Of a DNA stretch of 64,000 nucleotides, positions 1 to 9,069 are shown piece after piece; position 1 is the stretch's first letter; each line of letters opens with the position of its first letter. The stretch spans positions 37,504 to 101,503 of the forward strand of contig NZ_BMWA01000033.1 in NCBI RefSeq assembly GCF_014650995.1, in the 5' to 3' direction. Source of the stretch: Streptomyces viridiviolaceus. GTDB lineage: Bacteria; Actinomycetota; Actinomycetes; Streptomycetales; Streptomycetaceae. The notes under the pieces were generated by a model. It was not told the DNA's origin, did not search any database, and worked only from the letters and a program-made list of their open reading frames with translations. The translations under genes were made by a program, and so were the position numbers.

Positions 1-89
1 GCCTCTGGCGCGCAGCGCGGCTGCGAGTGTGCCGGCTCGCGCAGCAGGTCTCATCGGCTCGGTCGCGACAAGCCGACGCTGCGCAGTTT

Positions 90-305
90 TCAGCGGCCGC
101 AGGGCGAGGGAGTTCCTCTCAGGGGCCCCAGCGTCAGCTTGCGCGAGGTGACGTCGCGCACCCCGAAGATCTTCCGCAGATGCCACTCGGCAGTGTGCGG
201 ACCGATGCTCAGCCGACCGACGGGATCACCGCCGCACTGCCGGTGGCTTGGACCGGGTGTGCGCGGCCGAGGCTGCCCGCGCCTCTGCCCGGATACTCGA
301 TCCGC
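90..305 (-). pseudogene. LuxR-type HTH fragment, decayed
   Basis: The only recognisable part is a LuxR-family C-terminal helix-turn-helix at about 135-224, reading IGPHTAEWHLRKIFGV followed by a TSRKL tail. This matches the usual 'sP-TVEWHLRKVF' recognition helix of large ATP-binding LuxR regulators. The stretch upstream in the same frame is arginine-rich and not convincing protein, and no start or upstream domain can be followed, so this is the 3' end of a decayed regulator. The fragment is close to the window edge but its stop lies inside the window. Confidence 0.55.
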
Positions 306-527
306 ACCTCGAGGTGACGCGGATGTCATTTCCGCTCCCGCCCGCACCGAGCGGTGCAGGGTCCAACGGGCCAGCGGCCCCAGTGCGAGCAGTCGGTCGG
401 AGATGCCGTCCGCCTGCCTTCGGGCCGTCACGCCGCCGGGCCGGCGTCCGGCAGGTGCGGGAACCGTGCCCACCTGCGCCGCCGGGGTATTCGGTGCACC
501 GTCCCCGACAAGGCCGACCAGTCGGGG

Positions 528-899
528 TCAGTCCGCGTACACGACGATCAGGCACAGTGCCGCGAAGGGCACGACGGACCCGCCGAGCAGCGTCAGCACC
601 GCCGGGACGGCCGCCGTCAGTCGCTCCCTGCCCTTGCGCCGGCCCGAGCGGAACACGACGCGGGCCAGGGTGAGCGGCAGCGCCACGAGTGCGAGGAAGG
701 TGACCAGCGCCAAGAACTGGCTGAACGCGGTGGTCCCGGTGCCGGCGACCAGATGCCAGGCGTTCGTACCGAAGACCACTGCCGGGCCGGCCAGCAGGCA
801 GAACGAGAGGACCGACGCCACGGCGACGGTCAGTCCTTCCGTCATCCGCTCGGCACGCGCACGCTCCCGGCGCACTTCCGTCATCCCGCTGTCCCCCAT
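528..899 (-). CDS. small integral membrane protein
   Basis: A 123-residue protein of unknown function. A short charged N-terminus of about 20 residues is followed by three hydrophobic segments, at about 22-44, 58-82 and 95-120, with an arginine-rich loop (RSGRRKGRER) between the second and third, consistent with a cytoplasmic loop. There is no catalytic motif. It is a stand-alone gene between the LuxR remnant and folE. The coding call rests on frame composition and membrane topology, and the start ATG at 899 could instead be the one five codons later. Confidence 0.6.
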   Translation of the reverse strand: MGDSGMTEVRRERARAERMTEGLTVAVASVLSFCLLAGPAVVFGTNAWHLVAGTGTTAFSQFLALVTFLALVALPLTLARVVFRSGRRKGRERLTAAVPAVLTLLGGSVVPFAALCLIVVYAD

Positions 900-1146
900 G
901 CCAATTCCCCCAGTTGCCGCAGTTCGGTGTCGCCCAGCGCTTCGGGCGAGCCGCTCAGTCCGTGGTCAGCAGAAAACGATAGCCAGGGCCCAGGCCTGCG
1001 GACACGACAATTTCTAGGGAGCCGGCGCGGCGGCCGCGGTCCTGGAAGTAGACCTCCTGATCGCAAGCCGGGCGAGGCCACCAACGCCGCATCGCATGAC
1101 ATCGGCGTTCCTATGACGACCGCCCTGTCGTGCCCTGGGACTGGAT

Positions 1147-1803
1147 TCAGCTGGGCAGGCCGGTCAGGGAGAGGAATTCGCTGCGGGAGCGCCCGTCGTC
1201 GCGCAGTGTCCCGAGGAGGGTGGAGGTGAGGGTGCTGGAGCCGGTGGCCTTCACGCCGCGCAGGGTCATGCAGGTGTGTTCGGCTTCGATGACGACGCCG
1301 ACGCCTTTGGGCTCCAGATGGGTCTGCAGCCAGTCGGCAACCTGTTTGGTCAGGCGCTCTTGGACCTGAGGGCGGCAGGCGAAGTGCTCCACGACGCGTG
1401 CCAGCTTCGACAGTCCCAGGATGCGCTGTCCGGGGAGGTAGCCGACATGGGCGGTGCCGACGAAGGGCAGCAGGTGGTGTTCGCATACCGATCGCAAGGG
1501 GATGCTGCGCGCCAGGACGAGTTCGTCGTAGTCCTCGTCGTTGGGGAAAGTGGTCAGCTCGAACGGGCGGGGGCTGAAGAGTTCGGCGTAAGCCCGGGCC
1601 ATGCGACCCGGGGTCCCCCGCAGGCTTTCGGAGGCGGTACTGATGCCGAGCGCGTTGAGGAACTGTCCTGCCGCGCGCTCGGCCGCTGCCAGGTCGATGC
1701 CGTCGGTGTCGTGGACGACGCGCAGCGCGGCGGCTCCAGGCCTCTGCGCTGTCGGCGTATCGGGCGCGAGGTGCGCCGCGGTCTGTGCGGGCAGTTGGGT
1801 CAT
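1147..1803 (-). CDS. folE: GTP cyclohydrolase I
   Basis: FolE converts GTP to 7,8-dihydroneopterin triphosphate, the first step to tetrahydrofolate and other pterins, in the cytoplasm. The 218-residue length fits. The zinc site is visible as CEHH at 107-110 and Cys178 in HTCMTLRGV, and the family signature around LPGQRILGLSKLARVVE is intact at about 124-139. The N-terminal 30 residues are a non-conserved extension. It is the last gene of a three-gene minus-strand operon; its start lies one base after the stop of the preceding membrane-protein gene, so they are probably translationally coupled. Streptomyces usually has another folE in the main folate cluster, so this is probably an accessory paralogue for a special pterin or for growth when the main enzyme is limiting. 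That last point is inference. Confidence 0.93.
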   Translation of the reverse strand: MTQLPAQTAAHLAPDTPTAQRPGAAALRVVHDTDGIDLAAAERAAGQFLNALGISTASESLRGTPGRMARAYAELFSPRPFELTTFPNDEDYDELVLARSIPLRSVCEHHLLPFVGTAHVGYLPGQRILGLSKLARVVEHFACRPQVQERLTKQVADWLQTHLEPKGVGVVIEAEHTCMTLRGVKATGSSTLTSTLLGTLRDDGRSRSEFLSLTGLPS

Positions 1804-1804
1804 G

Positions 1805-2227
1805 TCAGCTCCCGCCGATGCCGAGGGCGGTGAGCAGGACCAGGACGACGGTGATCACGGCGAACAGGCCGTGTGCGAGCACCACCGGGACCGGGAAGTA
1901 CCGCTCAGCGGGCTCGGCCCCACCCTCCGCGACGGCGGCGCGAGTGGCCCGGTAGGTGGGCAGCCACCGGGCCAGCATCACGAAGCCGAGCAGCGCAACG
2001 GGGACGAGCAGGCCGAACGCGGTCCAGGCGAGCGCGGTGGCGTCGGCGATCAAGTAGAGGATCCAGACAACCAGGCCGATCGCGGCCAGGGCGAAGTGTC
2101 CGAAGACGACCGGGGCGGGCAGCCGGCTGCTACCGCTGCGGACGCCGCCGCGTGAGAGCCAGGTGCCGAGCATGTAGAAGCCGCCCAGAGCGGTGATCAC
2201 CCAGGTGATCAGTGGGGCGATGGCCAT
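1805..2227 (-). CDS. four-helix membrane protein in folE operon
   Basis: A 140-residue protein with four predicted membrane segments at about 3-22, 38-62, 66-88 and 111-137. It has no motif I can tie to a known transporter or enzyme. It lies between the DUF2231 gene and folE, with a one-base gap to folE, so co-transcription is likely. Conserved aromatic and proline positions (FPVPVVLAHG before the last helix) suggest a small cytochrome-like or quinone-region membrane protein, but no haem-ligand pair is clear. Function unknown. Confidence 0.7.
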   Translation of the reverse strand: MAIAPLITWVITALGGFYMLGTWLSRGGVRSGSSRLPAPVVFGHFALAAIGLVVWILYLIADATALAWTAFGLLVPVALLGFVMLARWLPTYRATRAAVAEGGAEPAERYFPVPVVLAHGLFAVITVVLVLLTALGIGGS

Positions 2228-2297
2228 GAGGAAATCCTTGTCTTTCGGATGAGTGCTGCGGCGTCGCGAGGGGGCACGGCCGCACGGGAGGGACGGG

Positions 2298-2846
2298 TCA
2301 GTCGGTGTGCCGGCCGCCGGTGGGTCGGTGGGCGGGGACGTAGCCTTCGGCCTGGGTCGTCTCGTGCGCGACGCGCACCCCGTAGTGGTAGGCGAGCTTT
2401 CCGCCCAGGTAGCCCGAGAGGCCGAGGCCGGCCAGGCTCACGGCGTTCAGCGCGAGCATCCCGGCGCCGACGCTGCCGGAGGGGCCGTCGCCGGCCTGCC
2501 GCCACCAGAAATTGGCGGCGTAGGCAACGGTGATCAGCAGGTTCAGTGCCATGTGCAGCAGTGCGACGCGAAACGCCCGGGTGCCCGGCGGGATCGCGAA
2601 CAGGTCCAGAAACCCCACCAGCGCGGCCGCCAGGGCGCCGATCACCCCGAGCGCGATCAGCCACATGGCTCCTCGTGCCAGGAAGTCCGCGTCATGCACC
2701 AGGTGTGAGGCGACATCGAAGACCAGGCTGCCCACCCACGCCCCGATCGGCACGGTCACCAGCAGCGGGTGAAACGGATGGCCGTACGGGCCGGCCAGTG
2801 CGGCGCTGACCGGTTGCTTGGCCTGGTGATGCAACGGTTCGGCCAT
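2298..2846 (-). CDS. DUF2231 domain membrane protein
   Basis: The 182-residue protein carries the DUF2231 hallmarks: GHPFHPLLVTVPIGAW near residues 22-37, helices at about 30-50, 58-85, 92-112 and 128-150, and the terminal GYLGGKLAYHYGVRV at about 145-159. Family members are predicted inner-membrane proteins of unknown biochemistry, often near redox genes. A strong ribosome site (GGAGG) precedes the ATG. It is the first gene of the folE operon and diverges from the cysteine-rich regulator at 2968. A perfect inverted repeat (2867-2882) lies directly upstream of its ribosome site. Confidence 0.88.
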   Translation of the reverse strand: MAEPLHHQAKQPVSAALAGPYGHPFHPLLVTVPIGAWVGSLVFDVASHLVHDADFLARGAMWLIALGVIGALAAALVGFLDLFAIPPGTRAFRVALLHMALNLLITVAYAANFWWRQAGDGPSGSVGAGMLALNAVSLAGLGLSGYLGGKLAYHYGVRVAHETTQAEGYVPAHRPTGGRHTD

Positions 2847-2866
2847 GGCAGACCACCTCCTTTTTC

Positions 2867-2882
2867 ACCAACAAATCTTGGT
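2867..2882. promoter_or_regulatory. palindromic operator between regulator and DUF2231-folE operon
   Basis: Perfect inverted repeat ACCAA-CAAATC-TTGGT in the 121-bp divergent region, 20 bases before the DUF2231 start. The position, at the probable transcript start of the minus-strand operon, fits a repressor or redox-switch site for the regulator encoded at 2968. The assignment to that regulator is inferred from proximity. Confidence 0.5.
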
Positions 2883-2967
2883 CTTATTCCGTCCGCTGGT
2901 CAAGCGGTCTGCGTCAGGCGTCTGCCTGCTCGCCACCGCCCGCGAGTTTTGGAGTTAATGTGACAGG

Positions 2968-3690
2968 GTGGCTACCGATCAGACCCAGCCGTCCTCCGCC
3001 GGTGACGCAGCGATCGAGTCCGTGAGCGTCCTCAACGAGGAGTCCCGGCGGCAGATGTTCGCCTTCATCCGGCGCGCCCGCCGCCCGGTCACCCGGGACG
3101 AGGCCGCCGCCAGCGTGGGGATCTCGCGCAAGCTCGCCGCCTTCCACCTGGACAAGCTCGTCGACGCCGGACTGCTGCGCGCCCGGTACGGCGCCCCCGG
3201 TGGCGTCCGCAAGGTCGGTCGTCAGCCCAAGGTCTACGAACCCACCGACGCCGACATCCGCGTCAGCATCCCCGACCGCCGCCATGAACTGCTCGCCGAC
3301 CTGTTCCTCCAGGCGATCGTGACCGAAGGCGAGGACGAGACCGCCGCGGAAGCCGCCGTACGCACGGCCCGGCAGCGTGGCCGGGAACTCGGCCAGACCC
3401 AGCGGGAGCAGACCCGCCCCGGCCGGCTGGGCGCCGAACGCGGCCTCACCGCCTGCGAGCGCATGCTCGACCAGCACGGCTTCGAACCCTTCCGCGAGGA
3501 ACCCACCGGGCTGCGCCTGCGCAACTGCCCGTTCCACCCCCTCGCGGCCAAGGCCCCGGATCTGGTGTGCGGCATGAACCACGCCTTCCTCACCGGCTAC
3601 CTGGAGACCATGGAGATCACCGGCGTCCAGGCCGTCCTCGCCCCCCGCCCAGGCGAATGCTGCGTCCAGATCGAACCCGAACAGGCGTAG
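2968..3690 (+). CDS. SufR-like HTH regulator with C-terminal cysteine cluster
   Basis: A 240-residue regulator with GTG start. Residues 20-75 form a winged helix-turn-helix (SRRQMFAFIRRARRPVTRDE, then GISRKLAAFHLDKLVDAGLL). The C-terminal half holds cysteines 163, 187, 201, 231 and 232 in the arrangement NCPFH... LVCGMN... ECCVQI. This is the layout of SufR-type regulators, in which the cysteines bind an iron-sulfur cluster that controls DNA binding. It diverges from the DUF2231 / membrane protein / folE operon, and its likely operator lies between them. Inference: it senses redox state, nitric oxide or iron and switches that operon. The cysteine spacing differs from classical cyanobacterial SufR, so cluster binding is likely but not certain. 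Confidence 0.85.
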   Translation: MATDQTQPSSAGDAAIESVSVLNEESRRQMFAFIRRARRPVTRDEAAASVGISRKLAAFHLDKLVDAGLLRARYGAPGGVRKVGRQPKVYEPTDADIRVSIPDRRHELLADLFLQAIVTEGEDETAAEAAVRTARQRGRELGQTQREQTRPGRLGAERGLTACERMLDQHGFEPFREEPTGLRLRNCPFHPLAAKAPDLVCGMNHAFLTGYLETMEITGVQAVLAPRPGECCVQIEPEQA

Positions 3691-4184
3691 AGCCCGGTAC
3701 AGGCGGACGAGGTCGCGCTTGGCGCCGATGCCGCCGGTAGCGACGGTCACGGCCTGGGCGAACAGTTGCAAGTCACCTGTCGCCTCCCGGCTGCTGGCGA
3801 CTCCTCGTGGTGCGGGGTCCTTGACCAGGAGGGCGCCGCGGGTAGCGGACCAGCTGCTCTGGCGGCGGCCGGCCACCCGTCAGGCGGGGCAGACCGCGGC
3901 CCGCTGCCTGGATGCCGCCGTCATCGATCCTTCGCGTCCCGCAGGCGGTGCCTTCGGCCGGTGATCGATCCGGCCGGGGTTGTCCAGAACGAGACGTGTA
4001 CTGGTCATGTACTGCGGGGCATCCCCTCCCTGGCGTACGGGGTCAGGACGGATGCCGCCTGCAGCAGCACGGGACGACGTCCGAGCCATCAGCGTGTAGC
4101 GGGCGTGGCTGTCATGGGGCGTGCACCCCATTCCGTTCCACTGAGCCTTTTCCAACCTTGCGCTGGGGTGGCGACTGGCCCCCC
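3691..4184. other. gene-poor stretch, no supported gene
   Basis: About 490 bases between the regulator and the M20 fragment. Several frames are open but none gives a protein-like sequence. I see no RNA gene and no clear repeat. Probably decayed DNA at the edge of the IS-rich patch. Confidence 0.4.
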
Positions 4185-4853
4185 TCAGGGGCAGATGTTG
4201 CTGTTCACGAAAGGTGGCTGATTCGGCTTGACAGAAACCCCGGCCATCGACCGCACGCCGACCCCGATGGCATGTTCGTCCGCGGCAAAATCCGGGCTAT
4301 GCGGTATCCCGTTGTGGCCAGCATCCGGGTTGGCGACGCCGAGGATGAACATCGCTCCCGGCACGCGCTGCACGAACAGCGCGAAGTCCTCGCCGTTGAA
4401 GGGGAAGGCTGCATGCTGCACCGTGACCGCATGGGCGCCGAGCACACCACGCAGGTGTGCGGCCGCCGCGCTGAGCTCGGGAGAGCAGACCATGGCGGGG
4501 AAGGGCTCCCCTGCAAAGGTGATCCGGGCGTCCGGCAGCGAATCCACCGCGCTCCGCAACTCGTTCCTGATCTCGGCGTACCGGCTGTCGGGCCAGGCGC
4601 GCAGCCAGGCCCGTATCTCTGCGCCCTCATCGGTCGTGGTCAGTTGGGATTGCACGAAGACGAAGCGCGCCAACGGACCGGCTGGCGTCTGCAGGTCTTT
4701 GAATAGTTGCCGGAACTCTCCGAGTGACTGTGGACAGCGGATCGTGGAGAACTCATTGATCAGGTCGGCCAGCTGCTGCCCATCGTCGTTGGCCGAGGCT
4801 CCCGACAGCTCGATCCGGAGTTGATCCTGCCCCGGCAGCCCCGTGCTCGGCAT
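4185..4853 (-). pseudogene. M20-family amidohydrolase/peptidase, C-terminal part
   Basis: Homologous to the dimerisation and C-terminal catalytic parts of M20 metallopeptidases. The end of the protein reads FNGEDFALFVQRVPGAMFIL and then GIPHSPDFAADEHAIGVGVR, which matches the 'seDFsyylqrvPGaff... nHsp.F..de' block carrying the last zinc ligand. The N-terminal half with the other zinc ligands is absent. The fragment begins close to the end of an IS5-type transposase remnant, which points to truncation by that element. It would not be an active peptidase. Confidence 0.75.
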
Positions 4854-4869
4854 GACCGCGAACGTGCCA

Positions 4870-5356
4870 ACCGGCAGCGGACCGCAGTGCAGCGCGTAGA
4901 TCTCCTGCGGCGCGGTCCGCTCAAGACAGCCGTCCTTTCAACCTCGGCCAGCGCGGCGAGGATGCCGTGCGTACGGGTGGCCTTGATGTCGTGGATCGCC
5001 CCAGGCAGCGCGGGCGACGCCCACAGGAGCTCGCCGAACGGGTCGGTGATCACCTGCAAGTTCCTCCCGTGCCGCTTGTGCTTGCCGGAGTAGAAGGGCC
5101 GGTCGGCAGCGATACGGCCGATCGGCAGCAGGATGACGTACGCCTTGGCGGCGGCGAGCTGTATCGCCACGGTGAGAGTCGGGGCGAGCGTGGCGCGGAC
5201 CTCAATGGCCTCGGTGACGTAGCGGTGCACTGCGGCCAGGCCGACGCCGAAGCCGACGGAAAGCTGGGCGAAGGTGTGGCGCAGCGCAGGTGGGCCAGGG
5301 CGCGCAAGGCCTGTCGTCCGCAGCCAAGCCGCCGCCGGCGAGTGCCGATCGCGCAC
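4870..5356 (-). mobile_element. IS5-type (DDE_Tnp_4) transposase remnant
   Basis: A fragment of an IS5-superfamily transposase. HTFAQLSVGFGVG... VHRYVTEAIEV marks the N-terminal helix-turn-helix side, and LLPIGRIAADRPFYSGKHKR followed by LLWASPALPGAIHDIKATRT is the DDE catalytic region with its first acidic residues. The C-terminal third with the last acidic residue is missing, and the frame dissolves after about 4930. No terminal repeats were found. It is inserted beside the truncated M20 gene. A related remnant lies at 57535-58110. Confidence 0.75.
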
Positions 5357-5615
5357 CGTTGGGCGGCCAGTTCGCGACGCAGCAGCCGAAGTGCCGATGT
5401 TGGGGCTGTCCAGACCCGAGCCCCTGCACGCCTATTTGCGCTGGGGCAACGTCAATGCCCGCCACCCCGACGTCCTGGCCGCTCAACGCCGCCACGCGCC
5501 CGCGTCCGCAGCGAGAAAGGCCTCCGCCGGGGTGGGCGCCCACTCGCTGCCGCCTGGTGGACCACCGCGCCGGACGCCCCGGCCATAGCTCAGCGTTATG
5601 TCGTGAACCTTCCCA

Positions 5616-6182
5616 TCAAGCGGGTGGAACCCGACGGGCAGGAACTTCGAAGACGAGTTCGCGACCGTCCTCCTCGTCCCACTGCTCTCCGACCTCAACG
5701 AAGCCGAAGCCTGAGATCGTGGCCAGGGATGCCGCGTTGTCGGGGCTGATCGTCGCCCGCACCGTCGTGACTGCGGTTTCGGCTGCTGCCCGGCGGAGCA
5801 ACTCGATCAGTGCGGATCGGGCATATCCCTGGCGACGGAAGTCGGGAGCAATGGAGTAGCCGATCTCGACCATGCCGACCTCATCAGGCGGTCCGTGGAA
5901 CCCGGCATGTCCGACGACGAGACCCTTGTCGCCGACGACCGCTTGTCGCACCATCCACCGCGCCTGGCCCGGATCGGCGGCCATCTGGTCGAGCCGGAAC
6001 TGCCATAGCCACCGTGCTCTATCGGTCACGAAGTACTTGGTCAGCGAAACCCCGGCCACCCTGCTGGCTTCGGACAGGTCACCATCGAGCAGAGCGGACA
6101 TCGCCCCGCCGGCCAGCTCGACAAAACGTACACACTTCGGGCTCCGCGTGAACGGCCCCCGGTAATCGGCTTCATCTGTCAT
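5616..6182 (-). CDS. GNAT family N-acetyltransferase
   Basis: A 188-residue GNAT acetyltransferase. The acetyl-CoA-binding motif A is clear near residues 105-140: IGYSIAPDFRRQGYARSAL, followed by the beta-strand AVTTVRATISPDNAASLATI and GFGFVEVGEQWDEEDG. The substrate cannot be told; the class includes aminoglycoside, ribosomal-protein and small-metabolite acetyltransferases. It stands alone between IS remnants. The start has only a weak ribosome site, so an internal start is possible. Length and motif order are normal for an intact enzyme. Confidence 0.85.
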   Translation of the reverse strand: MTDEADYRGPFTRSPKCVRFVELAGGAMSALLDGDLSEASRVAGVSLTKYFVTDRARWLWQFRLDQMAADPGQARWMVRQAVVGDKGLVVGHAGFHGPPDEVGMVEIGYSIAPDFRRQGYARSALIELLRRAAAETAVTTVRATISPDNAASLATISGFGFVEVGEQWDEEDGRELVFEVPARRVPPA

Positions 6183-6439
6183 CTTCGGATGCTCGCCGAC
6201 TCACTCAATGGGCGTCCAACGATTTCGAAGCAGCCCAACATCCACCCCGCGAAGTCATCCACCACCACTCCCCCACCCCGGTGAATCTTCCCGGTCAAGC
6301 ACTCGTAGGACTCTGTTAGGTCTTCCGGTTCGCCTTGTCCCTGGGCAGGTTGGATGTGTGCGCCCCGCCGACAAGGCTGTCGAGCGTCCGATCCGGGCGG
6401 CTGCCTCGGCCGAGCAGGGCTGGTGGAACGGGATACTGC

Positions 6440-6870
6440 CCGACTGCTGGCTGCTGGCTGCTGGCTGCTGGTCGAGTGGCCCGCAGAGGCCGAGGCTCCC
6501 ACCGACTACTGGCTGTCCAGCCTGCCGGCGATGCCCCGATCGTCGTTCTGGTCCGTCTGGCCAAGGCCCGCTGGCGCATTGAGCACGACTATCGCGAGCT
6601 CAAGCACGGCCTGGTCCTGGACCACTTCGAAGGCCGGTCCTGACCGGGTTGGCACCACCACGTCGCCCTCGTGACCGCCGCCCATGCCTTCCTCGCCGAA
6701 CAGCGCCTGGCCTCAAAAGCACCTGGACCGCACTCACCCTCTATCAGACCCTCGATGCCCTCCAGGACACCTTGAGGTGCTGGACCGGCATCTGCACCGC
6801 CCGCCACCAGCCCATTCCCACCAGGACCACGACACCAAGATCAAGACAGACCCAACGGAGTCCTATTAAG
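6440..6870 (+). mobile_element. IS701-family transposase remnant
   Basis: Decayed C-terminal part of an IS701-type transposase. EAPTDYWLSSLPA is followed, in another frame, by VRLAKARWRIEHDYRELKHG and LDHFEGRS, the block that contains the final catalytic glutamate, and then, after another shift, by HHHVALVTAAHAFLAEQRLA. At least three frame changes and stops exclude activity. It ends next to the 3' end of the AraC-type gene. Confidence 0.75.
6444..6471. repeat. four tandem copies of a 7-bp unit
   Basis: Four perfect head-to-tail copies of CTGCTGG inside the IS701 remnant. Slippage is the likely origin, and the tract lies in a region already without function. Confidence 0.85.
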
Positions 6871-7804
6871 CCGCTGCGGCGCGGAAGGCGCTGGGGCTCA
6901 GGCCCCGATGACGTTTGAAAGCGGCGCTGAAGCCGAAGGCATCGGCGTAGCCGACAGATTTGGCGATCTGAGCGATGGCGAGGTCGGTGTCGGAGAGGAG
7001 CGTCTCGGCCTCGTCCATGCGGCATTCGGTCAGGTAGGTCAGCGGTGGGCGGCCCATCACCTCGGTGAATCGTTTGGCGAACAGCGCCCGGGAGACACCG
7101 GATTCGGCGGCGAGCGCTGCTACCGTCCACCTCTCGGAGGGCCGGGCATGGAAGGCTTGGAGAGCGGGGGCGAGCATCGGGTCGGCCAGGCCGCGGTACC
7201 AGTCCGGGGCGTCCGAGCTCGCCTGCTCGAACCAGGTGCGCAGCGTGCACACCAGGGCCCAGTCCAGGAGTCGGTCCATCAGCGCCTGCGAGCCGGCCGA
7301 GCGCAGGGCGGCGTCGGCGGCGGCCGTCTCCAGCCAGGCGCAGACCTCGGTGTCCTCGTTGATCACTAGCACTGGCGGCAAGCCGCGCAGCAGTCGTTCA
7401 TGGCGACGGCCCGAGGCACGGTAGGCGCCCACGATCAGTGCGGTCGCTCCGTCCGGATCGTTGCCCCAGCGGATGCCGCCGAGCTCCTGGGCGGTGCATG
7501 CGGCATCTGCTGTGAAGCAGGCGATTTCGTACTCGACGTGTGGGCGATTGAAGGAGGTCGGCCGATCCGCGAGGTGAAACGGGTCGGGGCCGCGCACGAT
7601 GGCCGTGTCGCCGACGCCGACCGCTTGTTCGGTGCCATCGGGCAGTAGCAGGGTGCCGCCGCCGCGCAGCACGCTGACCATGGTGAGCGGGGCGCCGTCG
7701 GCGAAGCGGATGGTCCAGGGCGCTTCCAGCACGGCGTGGCTGACGACCGAGCCCTCGGCCCGGATGCCACTGAGCAGAGAACTCAAAGGATCCACGGGCA
7801 TCAT
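6866..7804 (-). CDS. AraC-family transcriptional regulator, cupin type
   Basis: A 312-residue regulator. The N-terminal half is an AraC-type cupin (GGGTLLLPDGTEQAVGVGDT), and the C-terminal hundred residues hold the double helix-turn-helix with LAAESGVSRALFAKRFTEVM, then IAKSVGYADAFGFSAAFKRH. I chose the ATG at 7804, which has an AGGAG ten bases upstream, over an in-frame ATG at 7861. It diverges from a flavin-dependent NAD(P)H oxidoreductase starting 105 bases away. This arrangement is common, with the regulator controlling its neighbour in response to a small quinone or electrophile. That role is inferred. Confidence 0.9.
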   Translation of the reverse strand: MMPVDPLSSLLSGIRAEGSVVSHAVLEAPWTIRFADGAPLTMVSVLRGGGTLLLPDGTEQAVGVGDTAIVRGPDPFHLADRPTSFNRPHVEYEIACFTADAACTAQELGGIRWGNDPDGATALIVGAYRASGRRHERLLRGLPPVLVINEDTEVCAWLETAAADAALRSAGSQALMDRLLDWALVCTLRTWFEQASSDAPDWYRGLADPMLAPALQAFHARPSERWTVAALAAESGVSRALFAKRFTEVMGRPPLTYLTECRMDEAETLLSDTDLAIAQIAKSVGYADAFGFSAAFKRHRGLSPSAFRAAAA

Positions 7805-7908
7805 CGTAGACGGACTCCTATGCGATGGAGCGTTTCTCCCATGGATCATCCAATCGATCACGCGTGTACTGGACTGGCAGAACCGACCGGGACCAGCCAG
7901 GAGAAACC

Positions 7909-8589
7909 ATGTCGCACCTCAACAGCGCAGCCAGGACCGCCCTTGTGGTCGTCGCACACCACCGCACCGATTCCCTCACCGCGCACACCGCCCGCCGTAC
8001 CGCTGCACAACTCGATACCGCCGGATACGACGTCGACCTGCTCGACCTGCACGCGGAAGGGTTCGACCCGCGGATGAACGTGGCGGACCAGCCTGACTGG
8101 GGCAATCGGGAGAAGCCGTACTCGGACGAAGTCCGGGCCCATATGCAGCGCATCCTCAACGCCGATGTCGTCGTCGCCGTGTTCCCCGTGTACTGGCAGA
8201 GCGTGCCCGCCCTCCTCAAGGGCTGGATCGATCGAGTGTGGAACTACGGTTTCGCCTACGGCCGCAGCAAGCCCCGCCTGGCAGGCAAGCGCATGCTGTG
8301 GCTGGGCCTGGCCGGTGCCACCTCTGACGATCCCATCACGGAAGGGATGCAGGCCGTACTGGAGACCAACTTGAGCGAAGGCATCGCCTACTACTGCGGG
8401 TTCTCCCACTCCTCCGTCGCCCTCCTCCCCGACGCCGAGGAGCGCCCGCAGCGCCTCGACGCCGAGGGCAATCTGCTGGTCGGCGACGCGGTCGCGGGGG
8501 CCGAGCGCGAGGCACAGTACACCGAGTTCGACCGCCGCGCGAGGAAGGCAGTGGAAGGGTTCCTTGCGGCGGAACTGGTGACGGCCTGA
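7909..8589 (+). CDS. NAD(P)H-dependent flavin oxidoreductase (MdaB/KefF-like)
   Basis: A 226-residue flavodoxin-fold NAD(P)H:quinone oxidoreductase. The N-terminal strand-loop TALVVVAHHRTDSLTAHTA binds FMN/FAD phosphate, and VFPVYWQSVPALLKGWIDRV near residues 88-107 is the signature of this family. The start ATG at 7909 has AGGAG six bases upstream. It probably reduces quinones or nitro compounds by two electrons in the cytoplasm. It diverges from the AraC-type regulator. A strong hairpin at 8772-8808 may terminate its transcript. Confidence 0.9.
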   Translation: MSHLNSAARTALVVVAHHRTDSLTAHTARRTAAQLDTAGYDVDLLDLHAEGFDPRMNVADQPDWGNREKPYSDEVRAHMQRILNADVVVAVFPVYWQSVPALLKGWIDRVWNYGFAYGRSKPRLAGKRMLWLGLAGATSDDPITEGMQAVLETNLSEGIAYYCGFSHSSVALLPDAEERPQRLDAEGNLLVGDAVAGAEREAQYTEFDRRARKAVEGFLAAELVTA

Positions 8590-9069
8590 GGATCACGGCA
8601 GCGGCGGCGTTACAGGCTGGTGCCCCGTTGGTCCTTGCCTGCAACGCTGCACGGAACAGATCACTGCCGTGGAGCTGTTCGGCGGGACCGTCTTCGCTGA
8701 CGACACGATCGTCAAGGTGACCATCCACGTCCGACGCTGCCCCCACGGTCAGCACGGTCAGCATGCGAAACGCCCCGTCCCCGGCAGCTGCAACGCCGGG
8801 CACGGGGCATTGTCTATCCGCCGGCCATCCGAGCGGACGATGTCCACGACGGACAGGCGCCGGGTGAGCCGGTTGATCACGTAGACGACGGACATCTGCC
8901 CCATGGAGGCGGCGCGGACGTCCTCGCCTTCCGGGTTGCCGACGTTCCACCAGGACCGACCCTGTCTCGGCCACGTGCTGGTCGGCGGTGGTTGCTGGTG
9001 GCACCTGCCGGGCCTGCTTGCGCCATCACCGAGGGCGGGGCGGGCCCTTCCGCTTGTCCGGGGTCCGGG
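8590..9069. other. 480-bp region without a supported gene
   Basis: Apart from the hairpin at 8772-8808, only one fragment looks protein-like. On the minus strand at about 8767-8960 a frame reads MGQMSVVYVINRLTRRLSVV but lacks a clear start, and I do not recognise it. It may be a decayed small gene. Confidence 0.35.
8772..8808. terminator. strong GC hairpin, probable terminator
   Basis: Arms of 14 bases (8772-8785 and 8795-8808) pair with a single mismatch around a 9-base loop, with short A and T runs on either side. It lies 183 bases past the oxidoreductase stop and could act on that transcript or in both directions. Confidence 0.5.

Noticed and set aside
2914..3876. 320-codon minus-strand open frame over the SufR-like regulator
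   Set aside because: Antisense to a gene with clear HTH and cysteine motifs; no ribosome site or recognisable domain.
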